From Emydura subglobosa (lineage: Eukaryota; Chordata; Testudines; Chelidae): 64,000 nt of DNA. Each line of letters opens with the position of its first letter. Position 1 is the first letter of the stretch. The stretch is taken from NCBI GenBank assembly GCA_007922225.1, contig ML679959.1, forward strand, positions 24,464,118 to 24,528,117. Direction: 5' to 3'. Made by a program: the position numbers and the translations under genes. Shown here piece by piece: positions 55,455 through 64,000 of this stretch. The notes under the pieces were generated by a model. That model saw nothing but the letters and a program-made list of their open reading frames with translations, was not told where the DNA came from and did no database searches.

Positions 55455-55740
55455 TCCATCCCCCCCTTTAAGAGCCCATTTCTGGTATTAGCATATTTCA
55501 TTCTGGCAGATAAAGAAGCCGGACCGGGAGGCGAATCCCCGAGCCGAGGGGCCCGCCCGAGCCACGTCTGGGCAGCGGCTTTGGTGGTGGCGAGGCAGTG
55601 GGGGCCCATTGTGGGGACGGGGTGGGAGCGGGGCGGCTGCTTCCATGCAGATGAATGGGCGCTAAGTGGATTAATTAACTTGGCCCAAACATAAATGAGC
55701 CCTTTTGAAAGTCCCTTTTTTGTCACTGTCTTTCTGCCGC
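55455..55740. promoter_or_regulatory. Bipartite AT-rich island, candidate enhancer
   Basis: Left part: CTGGTATTAGCATATTTCAT (octamer-like TTAGCATAT), then GGCAGATAAAGAAGCC (GATA-like). Right part: CATGCAGATGAATGGGCGC, GTGGATTAATTAACTTGGCC, CAAACATAAATGAGCCC and CCTTTTGAAAGTCCC. A CpG-containing GC block separates them. Dense, varied motifs and the absence of repeat features suggest a regulatory element. Confidence 0.4.
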
Positions 55741-56095
55741 CGGAGCGCGAAGGATCCCACGGCAAAGCGGGGGAGAAGGCCCGTGGCTCCCTGCTGCTGC
55801 GTCAACGTGCGCACTGCGGGGGGGGAAGGGGAGTGCGTGCATGGGCGTGCGTGGGTGCACGTGAGCCGGTGACTGTTGCATGTGCTGGGCGCGCTTTGGT
55901 TGGGGCCTGGTCAGAGGCCGGGTGCAAAGCCTGGGGCCCTCGCTGCTCGCACGAGTGCTGCACGGATTGCACGAACGTGCGTGAACCCCGGTAGTTGGGG
56001 AGGAGACCGAAATGACTCCACCAAGGGCTGGCTGATCCGAGGCCACAGCCGCAACAATGGCTACCGTCTCCTCTGCAGGGCTTTGTCCGGGCTAG
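55741..56095. other. GC-rich sequence, CpG-containing
   Basis: A GTGCGTGCATGGGCGTGCGT-type imperfect repeat lies at 55831-55865. No gene was found. Confidence 0.45.
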
Positions 56096-56203
56096 TTTTC
56101 AACATCCCCTGTGATGGAGCTCCCAGCCCTGCTCTGCGGGACGATCCCCGGCCAGGTCCAGCTGCTATCCCAGAGCAACGGGGTTCCCAACCCTGCTGTC
56201 CAG
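56096..56203 (+). CDS. Candidate 108-bp internal exon (weak)
   Basis: A 36-codon open frame ends exactly at a consensus donor (GTCCAG|GTGAAT). The reading includes VMELPALLCGTIPGQ and VQLLSQSNGVPNPAVQ. This is a balanced, hydrophobic/Gln/Asn-containing composition unlike the Pro/Arg/Gly-rich chance frames nearby, and would suit a low-complexity activation-type region. The exon would be phase 0 on both sides. Weak points: the acceptor (TCCGGGCTAG) lacks a good pyrimidine tract, the better acceptor (CTCCTCTGCAG, ending at 56079) leaves a stop in this frame, and I cannot name a gene. Confidence 0.2.
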
Positions 56204-56319
56204 GTGAATGCCCCGGCCCCACAGGCAGTTTCTCCAACCTCAGCCTGCAGCGGCATTTGCTCCCTGTCCCCATCTCTCTCTCTCTCTCCCGCTGCCTTAT
56301 GGCCCCTCCACATCACCTA

Positions 56320-56430
56320 AATAATTCCTCTCCCTTCTCCTGTCCCCTTAGTCATCAGTTAGCCCAGCTATGCATAATTCTGCTCTTTAATCTTCCCCAT
56401 TAACGCCCTCCAGCCCCTCAGCTTGTGTGT
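56320..56430. promoter_or_regulatory. Small AT-rich islet
   Basis: CTAAATAATTCC, GCTATGCATAATTCTGC and TTTAATCTTCCCCATTAACGC cluster in about 90 bp. Candidate regulatory motif cluster only. Confidence 0.25.
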
Positions 56431-59400
56431 GCTTTTCTGGCTGCCAGAGACTGAGCCTGGGTGCTCAGCCAGGGTCTCCCCATGGCCCGAGCGAGGAGCC
56501 GTCTCCTCCCTGCGCTGGGGCCGCTGGCTGCTCATCCCTGACTAGGACGTCCATGCAGGCCCCTGCTGTCGGGAGAGCGCCCAGGCACAGGGCCCGCTGT
56601 GGCTCTGCGGCCAGTTCTGCAGCAGGAGGTAGGGGCAGGGGCTAACCCATGCTGAGCGACGCTCCCGCTCCATGGGCCTGGGCTCTCCGCTGTGGGGAGG
56701 GGGTGGGCAGCACTGCCCTACAGCATCCCCACACCCAGCAGCACCTGCGGCTTTCACAATATGCGGTCCTGGGCTCCTGGCGCAATGTGAACCAGAGTCA
56801 CCGGGTCAGCGCCCAGTGCATGGGCATGGTGCAGTAACGGATCCTCCCCAGGCTGGCTTTGCTCTGTCCCCTCCCTTGGGAGGCTGCTCTGATGCGGACA
56901 GGCCGGGGCAGCTCCATGGCTCCTGAGCCCTAGGCTTCTCTCCACCCCCCATGCTCACCCCCACGTTACTCAGCCCCAGCTCTCATCAGCCCTGTGCCCT
57001 GCTTCTTCCCCCGGCCTGGGGCCCAGAGACCTGGCCAACTCAGTGCAGAAACAGGTCACAGCCCAGGGCAATTCCCACCCAGCTCAGTACACGAATGGAA
57101 GCAGGGGAGGTGAGGAGATTTGCACACGGGCTGCGTCTCTGCACGGGAAAGCCCCTCCATTTAGCCCCCAGTAAATCCCGTGTGTGGAGGGGGTCCCTAA
57201 ATCCTCCCCTCCTCCAAGTGCAGCCCCAAGCTGTCCCCACCTCCTCCTCGAGGTCTGCCTCTCCCCAGCGACTGGTGTTTCGGGGTGTGGAGCTGCAGGG
57301 CCCTCCCACCCCCATTTCCCAGGGAGGCGGGCGGGGGCAGCCGGCGGCTCCCTGCAGCATCGTTAATATTCACGCGGCGTACTCTGACCTACATTCCAGC
57401 GCCACGGAGGGGGAGCCAGCCACGGAGGGAGACAAGGCGAGGGGAGCTGAGCAACCTGGAGGGGCAGAGGGAAGGAGCCTGGCAGAGACGGGCCCAAGTC
57501 AGGGAGTTCAGGCCCAAGTCCTGCTGGTCCCCCCCAGCCTTGCCCCGCTCATTCAGGCAGCAGCCGAGCTCTCTGCACCCTCTGATCCGGCTCCTGTGGC
57601 TACCCACGCCCTTGGCCTGTAGCCCCCAGGGCAGGGAACCCACCCTGGCTCTGCTGCAGTCCCCACTACTCTCCCCAGATGGGCCCCACACCGGCCCAGT
57701 CACGTGGGAGCCCAGCGGGCACCCATTCCTGTTAGCAGCACCTGCGCCCCACTCACCTTCCAGCCCCAGCCCTGGCCTGCCCCAGACACCCAACCCAGAG
57801 CCCCTTCAGTCCCCAGCTCGGCTCCCAGTCCCCGGCCAGCTCCCTCTAGCACTGCACACGGCTCGGGAAGGAGGCGACCTGGCTAACGATTCACCCATCT
57901 CAGGACCTGATCCCCTGCCCAGGGCCCTTCCTCAGCTCCTCTTATCTGCCAGAGCTCCGGAGAGCCACATGGCCACGGCTGGGCCACGGCGGAGCCGGCA
58001 GGGGCGTCCCAGCTGCATGCCGCCATAGTGACACCCCAGCCCCAGGGCCAGGAAGGAGCCAGGCCCCCTGCCCAAATTACCTGCATCCTAATTTGCCAGA
58101 ATGAACGGAGCCCTGGGGCGAGGGAGGGATCTTTGCGCTACTGCCCAGCCCTGCCCCGCAGCCCCCCACGCTGCCCGGCCTCCCCAACTCCTGACCCACA
58201 GCTCCCTGCTATTGCAGTTCTGCTCCCCCCTCAAATCGCTCCCCACAGCGCCTCTGCCAGAGCATGTCCTGCCCGCCTTGGCCTCCGTCGCCTGCTGCCA
58301 GCCCTTGCCCCAGGCAGACATGGCGTAGCACCGGGGGGTACGGGGCAGTAACGGCTAAAGGCGGGTGGGTAATGCAACCCGCTCAGCTCAGCACCTTCCA
58401 CAGCTAAGCAGAGTCATGTTCACCCAGGGGACCTTCCCCGACACGCCCCGTTATTGGCCCCCCAGGATGAACTGGGGAGCTGAGTGGGGGCAGGGATCTA
58501 TGATCCTGACATCTCTGGTGATGGCTGGCAAGCCGTGGGCCTTGCCCTGGGACCCCCCGGCCCTCGGCTCCTGGCCCTGCAGACACTGATTGTGAAGGGG
58601 CAGGAATGAAAATCCCTTCGCTAATGTCTTTCCAGGCCGAGAGGAGCCAGGCATGTAGCCAGGCTGCCCGCAGAGCGAGGCTCACGGGTGGGCGGCACAG
58701 AGCAGGCGCTGAGCACAAACGGGCGGAGGGGAAAGAGGGCCCAGGAGATGGACCAACCCTTTACTCAGCCTCACAGGGAACAGCTGGCTGCTTAATGGGG
58801 GAGCATCCAGGGGCCCCCGCCCCATCCCCTCCCAACCGGGCCCTGGGTAACCAAGCAGCCAGGGGGGCAATTCCAGTTCACACTGCCCTTACCCGTCCTG
58901 ATGCGGGCACGGCAGGGCTAGCGGAGGCAGGATTTGGCACAAGTCCCTGTTTGGTGCCAGGAAACCCCTTCCCACTGGCCCCGGCTGAGCTGGCAGCAGC
59001 GCAAGGGGGGGGGGGCCCCTCTCCTGCCAGACGTGATGGGCTGGAGGGACGCACAGCTCCCCGGCTGGGGGAAGCCAGGGGAGGGAAAGGCACGGCCAGG
59101 GGCCTCTGTCCAGATGTTGTCAGTTACGGGCGATAAGATCTCTGCCTATTAATGCAAACAGAAGGGGCTGGTGGGCCTGCACGAGGGGAGCCCAGGCCCC
59201 CAAGACGTGATGCTATCACCGCCCAGGAATGCAGGGCAGCTCTCAGAGCACCCCTGGCAGGGGCGCACACATGGGGCAGCAACGGAGGCTGCGGAAGCAC
59301 TTCACAGGGAGAGCAGAGGGTGGGACCGGGAGATGGGGCATGCTCCTCCCTGCCCCTACCCTGGAGAGTGGGAGGGGGAGGAATGGGCACGCTCCCCCAC

Positions 59401-60375
59401 CCCTCCCTTTACTCTGGGCCCAATCCAACATCCACGGAAGTCAGTGGGGGTCTTTCCAAAGGACCCACTGGACACTTAGGGAGGGACCCCGGGCCATGGT
59501 CAGGGTGAGAGGCGACAGGGCCAGCACGCCTGCAGCACAGACGCGGGACTCGGCCGTAAGGGGGCGGAGCGGATGAGAGAGTCCTGGGGAGCCCCTTCTC
59601 TTGGCATGCCATCCCGCACTCCCCCCCAAGATCCCCGCTGCCTCCCGCCGCAGAGGGGTGCCGCTGAATCAACGTCAGGTCCATGCCGAGCCCTCCAGGC
59701 AGCTCGGCCCACCAGCCCCAGTTCCACACGCCCGGGGCCCCGATTTCCTGCCCACCGAGGCAGGGCTGGGAATCGGAGAGACACGGCCCCCATTGCTCAG
59801 CGGCCCGCTTGACCCCGGGAGCAGCGTCCAGCCCACAGGCAGCTCAGGCAATGTATTCAAGCCGCCCCCTTGGTCACTGCAGTCCCATGGGATGATCTCC
59901 CCCCAGTTCCTCCCGCCGGGTGACTACCTTTGATCGTTTGTCTTGCTCAGACGCACGTGGCTACGGGTGAACCTGTGGGCCGCAGGTGCCAGCAAAGCCA
60001 GAACACACAAACGTTTGCGTCTTTGAAGCGCCAGCCCAGCTGCCATCCCCAGGCGCCACTGAGTCGCGAAGGGTGGGAACGACTCTCTCCCAGCAGCTGA
60101 CGGATGGACGGACAGGTGGAAGCTCACCCTCCCGTTACGGGCAAAGCCTCCAGCCAGAGTCACTACAGGGGTTCTGGCCAGCTTCTCTCGCCACGGTTTG
60201 TACCCAAGACACAGGGTGTGAAGCCAATGGACTTACCCCGCTGTAAGAGCGGTGTAAGCGAGATGAGAATCAGACCCCGGTCTCCAGCAGCACGTAACTA
60301 TGGCCAGGAGCGACTGAGGCATTGCTCGAGTTCACTGCCGTCGTATTGGCTGAAATAGCCGGGCAGGAAAGCGAG
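56431..60375. other. GC-rich sequence with small repeat scraps
   Basis: Chance frames only, including 223 and 247 codons at 56951-58028, without domains. About 59415-59455 (GGGCCCAATCCAAC...GGAAGTCAGTGGGGGTCTTT) and 60200-60285 (GAAGCCAATGG...GGTGTAAGCGAGATGAGAAT...CAGACCCC) look like pieces of the 'GAAGTCAATGG' type of short element also seen at 31603. Confidence 0.45.
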
Positions 60376-62875
60376 AGAACTGGAGGCAATTTGACTGTAA
60401 TCTCCAATCTGTCATTTAGCAGCGTGACTAACGCGCCCATGAATGGGAGAAAGAGGGAGCGTCTTTAATACCGATGCACAGAGTCCGAGGGGCAGAACTA
60501 ACCAGGTCTTCGCTCAGATAACCAGACTGGCAAGCTACAAAATTTCCAATCTAAAAACCAAGCCGGAGCGGGCACCTACGCGGAACGTCTCATTTCAGGA
60601 GACGGGCCGAGCCGAAGCCAGGCTTGGTCCAGGGATGGAGAGGCAGGCATGACAGCACCCGAACCTGCTACAATGAGCTCTCTGCAGGGCTGGGGAAAGG
60701 GGGATCACACTGGAAAACAAACGTTCGGTCCTTGAAAACCCCTTTCGAGTTTAACCAAAAGCAGCTCTCGGAAGGAACCCTGACCACATCCTTCACCCCT
60801 CCTAAGCCCCAGCCCCGTCCATCTGGGGTGATTGGCTGTACTTTACAGCGCTGTCCTCTGAGCGCATGCAGTTGGGAGCAAACCTCCCAGCCCAGAGAGA
60901 TGCACTCACGCTAGCAGGGCTCCAGCTAGCATGTTAAAAATAGCAGTGGGTGAGCTATTTAACTCCCCACCTCGCCACGCTCCAATCGCCCAGCACGGGT
61001 GAGTCGGGCTTCATGCTGGCAGGGGGTCTGCACAGCTCTCGGGGGCTGGGTACCGCCTTTGTAAACCTAAGCTACGAACCTACGCATTCAGAAGGGGGGT
61101 CCCCTCTGGCCATTCGGGATCAGCAGAGAGCCCGGGGTACCTTGTGTTAACCCGGGGGCCTGGCTGTATTCCAACCCAGGTCTTTTCTGCCTGCGAAACC
61201 CCCCTCTGCAGTTCCAAATAATCACAAGATTCTGCTTCACTTCCTGTCCTAATCAGATGTGTGGAGCAATGCTGCTAAACAGCTGGTGTGTTTCCACCCC
61301 CCATGCCCAGAGGTGGCTGCATTTCAGAGGTGGGTCAAGGGAGCCCAGCATGCTCAGCACTTCTGCAAAAGAGGAGCCAGACTGTGCAATTATTGTGTGT
61401 TGGTGTAGGTCCTACACTATGACCTCTGATGTGCTTGGAGGTTTAGAACGGGGCTCTGCCCTCCAGGAGACCGAGTCTGACAGCCGGCGGAGCAGCCGTG
61501 GAGCAAGGAGTCCAGGGCAGGCTGGCAGGGGATGGAGTAGGACACGGGCCAACGTACCCACTCCACCTTTCACCAGAGAGATGCTGCTGGCGCGCGCTAT
61601 CCCCCAGAGCAGCTGTGTGATGATGTCCCAGGGCCGAACACTGCGGCCTTTCATGCTAGCTGTCGCCCTACCCCGTCCTGCCCCGCTCGCATTAACTCAT
61701 TTCCTGTCTGACCCCCACTCTCTGCCCTCAGCCCAGCCTGCGCCCGCGGCTCTTAGCAGGGAAGGAGGCTGCCGGGCACACCACCCGACACCGCTGGGGA
61801 GAGCTCAGAGCGGGGCTGCGCAGACGGACCAGCGAGAGGCAAGCCGGTCTCCATTCCTGCCCACAAGCACTGGGCCTGCAGAGCCAGAGCTGCTCCCTCG
61901 CTCACTCCCTCCCCCTCCCCTTCTTCACCTCCCCCCAAGTATTTGGGGGGTGGGGCTGAGGAAATGCCCCCACCCCAGAAAGCACCACCAGGGAACCCGC
62001 CTTTCCCAGCACAGCCCACTGTGGGAAACGTGCCCCCCAGGAGCTTCTTTCCCCACTGGGGGGAGCTTTGGTGCAAAAATCACCCCGAGGTCTGCAGCCC
62101 CAGGATCACCCGGGGTCAGCCCCAGCCTGCCCCGTGGCAACGCAGCCCTCCCCGCATACCCCGGCAGCTGCAACTTCCCCACCGAAGGGCGGAGGGAGCC
62201 CGGTAGGCAGCTAACACACCTGGGTCCCTACTAGGAGCTGGGCGGGGTTTGTCTGTGCTTCCCGGCTGGGCACTGGGGCCAGAAGCCCCCTTTCTGGAGA
62301 CGGGGTTTTCCCCGGCTCTGCAGATAAATTGTCAGCAAACCCAGGCAGCACACACACGGGACAGAGCTTCCCGCACAATTCCTACCCCGGTGCCTCTCAC
62401 AGAGAGTTCCTCTCGTCCCGGTCACGTGAGACAAGCAAGCAGGCAGGTAAACCGAAAATCAACTGCCTCCAGTCCCCCCAGCTTGTTGGGGTGGAGACGG
62501 ACAGCTGGCGAGCAGCGCAGCAGAGGAACATCACTGTGGAGGCATGATGGGTCTCAGCCACCCTCCTTCCCCAGGGAGAGAGCAGGGCAGCGAGATGCCT
62601 CCCCCCCCGCCCCGCAGGATTGCGAGGGGGACGCCCGCTGAGCTCCCAGCCACAGGTTGCCAGCATGCTGCCCTCCTGTCTACGTGGGGGGCCTGATGGA
62701 GCCCATCTCTGGGCAGCACGAGACTGGCTTCATCAGAAACCCCACGCCCAGCCCCACTGCCAGCTCAGGTCACCCCCTTCTGGGCTCAGACAGCTCCCGG
62801 GGGGGCCGAGGTCATGTCCCATTCGTGCCAGGCCTGGGTCCCATTCTGATCCCACTCGCGCCTGTGAGGCACCGC
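60376..62875. other. Sequence without a recognised gene
   Basis: 60380-60600 is moderately AT-rich (GGCAATTTGACTGTAATCTC, TGTCATTTAGCAGCG) and might be regulatory. The 325-codon plus-strand frame at 61257-62234 is a chance frame: no domain, Pro/Ser/Arg-rich C-terminal two thirds, no splice context. Confidence 0.45.
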
Positions 62876-62879
62876 GGCC

Positions 62880-63160
62880 TTTGACGGGGACCCCATTAAA
62901 TTCACAGTGGGGTGAGGGGAGGCAGCCGGGGCAGGAACACCAAGCAGTCTGGTGGCCACCGCTGGGATTGGCCTCCTGCCCCCCTCCCCCCTTCCTGTCA
63001 CCGCCTGAGGAGGTGGGGGGGGGAGAATCAGAGGGTTTCTCCTGAGGGGCCAATTGATTCCCAATTAACCCAGCCCCTCATCAGCTGCTCCGCTAATTGC
63101 TGCTCACATCACTGATTGTTAAACTCTCAAAGAGGAAGATTAACTCAGCTGGAGGCAAGT
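62880..63160. promoter_or_regulatory. AT-rich islet near the right end, candidate regulatory element
   Basis: The core at 63048-63150 has GGCCAATTGATTCCCAATTA, CCGCTAATTGCTGC, CATCACTGATTGTTAAACTC and GATTAACTCAGCTGG: five AATT/TAAT-type cores, a CCAAT-like box and an E box in about 100 bp. Confidence 0.35.
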
Positions 63161-64000
63161 GGGGGGCAGGGGGAACAACTGGCTGCTCTGGTCTCACAGA
63201 CCCAGCCCCTCCAGTGACCCCACTGCACATGGGGGCTTAGTGCCGGCTCGCATCACCCCCCAGGGCAAGGGGCGAGAACCCCACCCTCTCCTGCCACCGC
63301 CGTGCCCATCCCGAATCCTTCTCCATGGCCCTGCCGGACCAAAATCCACGCCCCACAGCAGGGCCTGGCCAAATCCCTACCACAGCCGTGCCACCCCTCC
63401 ACTGGCTAACGCGGTGTGCTTCGACTGGCCATTGCTAAGGGGTGTTAGCAGCTTGCTGGAGAATCCCGGCAACGAGAACCTCCTGGGAAACACTTATCTA
63501 GGCTCAACCCCCCGGTGTGACCCCAGGTAGATACCTTGCAGGGAACAGCACAGGGGCCTTGTCCCCACCGGGCTTTTACGCCCAGGTAACGAAGCGGAGA
63601 GGCCTGGCCGCAGACTAGCGCCCTTGGCGGAGCGGCTGACGCCCCGGCGCGCGGGCCGTCCCCACGCTAAGGGTCGTGTGTGTGCCGCAAGTGAACTCTG
63701 CAGCAGAGACCTGCCCCCAGCAGTGTGCGCCAGCCATGATGGGACACTGGCCCCCCCAGAAAAGCATTTCTGGATTCCCCAGAGCATCTCCCAGCCCCGG
63801 AAGCTCCCCCGGTCCCACAGACTCCCCAGTGCTAGGGGGGTGCCTGCTGCTCCAACAGCTGGACAGAAGGACACGGGGCCGCTCTGCCGCAGCGCAGGGA
63901 GAGGTGCTAAAGCTGCCCCCCTCCCACGTGGCCGTGGCATGAAATGAGGGCACCAGGAGGCGGCGCAGCAGGGGCCCAGCTGTGCCAGCGCAGACACCCC
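63161..64000. other. GC-rich sequence with no recognised feature
   Basis: Overlapping chance frames on both strands (up to 167 codons on the minus strand). No exon, repeat or promoter is recognised. Confidence 0.5.

Noticed and set aside
61257..62234. 325-codon open frame on the plus strand, longest in the window
   Set aside because: No recognisable domain, no splice or promoter context, low-complexity Pro/Ser-rich tail; expected by chance at this GC content.
1..64000. Prokaryotic features: operons, CRISPR arrays, insertion sequences, phage
   Set aside because: LINE, SINE, LTR and microsatellite content shows a vertebrate nuclear genome. The tandem arrays are degenerate minisatellites, without the uniform repeats and unique spacers of CRISPR.

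Overview
The window reads as non-coding, GC-rich nuclear DNA from a reptile, most likely a turtle, with a crocodilian as the main alternative. The evidence is the interspersed-repeat set. There are two CR1 LINE 3' ends, a MIR-type tRNA SINE, a roughly 250-bp 'GTCTACA' inverted-repeat element, a hAT-like fragment whose body carries GGGGTAC motifs, and broken Ty3/Gypsy-type LTR elements. Low-complexity GT/CA minisatellites, C/G homopolymers and a 10-N assembly gap also fit a vertebrate draft assembly. The species assignment rests on my memory of these families, not on a search.

I found no protein-coding gene I can defend. The many long open frames have the low-complexity Pro/Gly/Ala/Arg/Ser make-up expected by chance in DNA this GC-rich, or they run through minisatellites. 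Two stretches have well-formed splice signals and are listed as weak candidate exons: 31047-31096 on the minus strand and 56096-56203 on the plus strand. The window is best seen as a gene desert or the inside of a very large intron.

Layout. 0-8 kb: inverted-repeat element (829-1075), two AT-rich islands (2335-2530, 3520-3810), a decayed CR1 3' end (4650-5395), a minus-strand LINE pol fragment (6290-6900), and a hairpin element followed by a 35-bp minisatellite (7460-7870). 8-20 kb: further AT-rich islands, a GT minisatellite (11350-11870), a MIR SINE (15450-15675), a hAT-like fragment (16477-16675), another interspersed repeat (17465-17760) and a CA minisatellite with a higher-order duplication (19145-19835). 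20-33 kb: second CR1 3' end (20250-20765), a gutted Gypsy-type element with 5' LTR, primer site, gag, protease and integrase remnants (23516-25245), and a minus-strand reverse-transcriptase scrap of the same general type (31667-31935). 33-64 kb: GC-rich, repeat-poor DNA broken by AT-rich islands dense in TAAT, TTTATG and GATA-like motifs, plus CA minisatellites at 38355-38700 and 41970-42430, the latter holding the assembly gap.

The strongest functional hypothesis is that the AT-rich islands are conserved cis-regulatory elements of a developmental gene outside the window. This is inferred from composition and motif density; conservation could not be tested. I did not find a convincing undescribed biological system.
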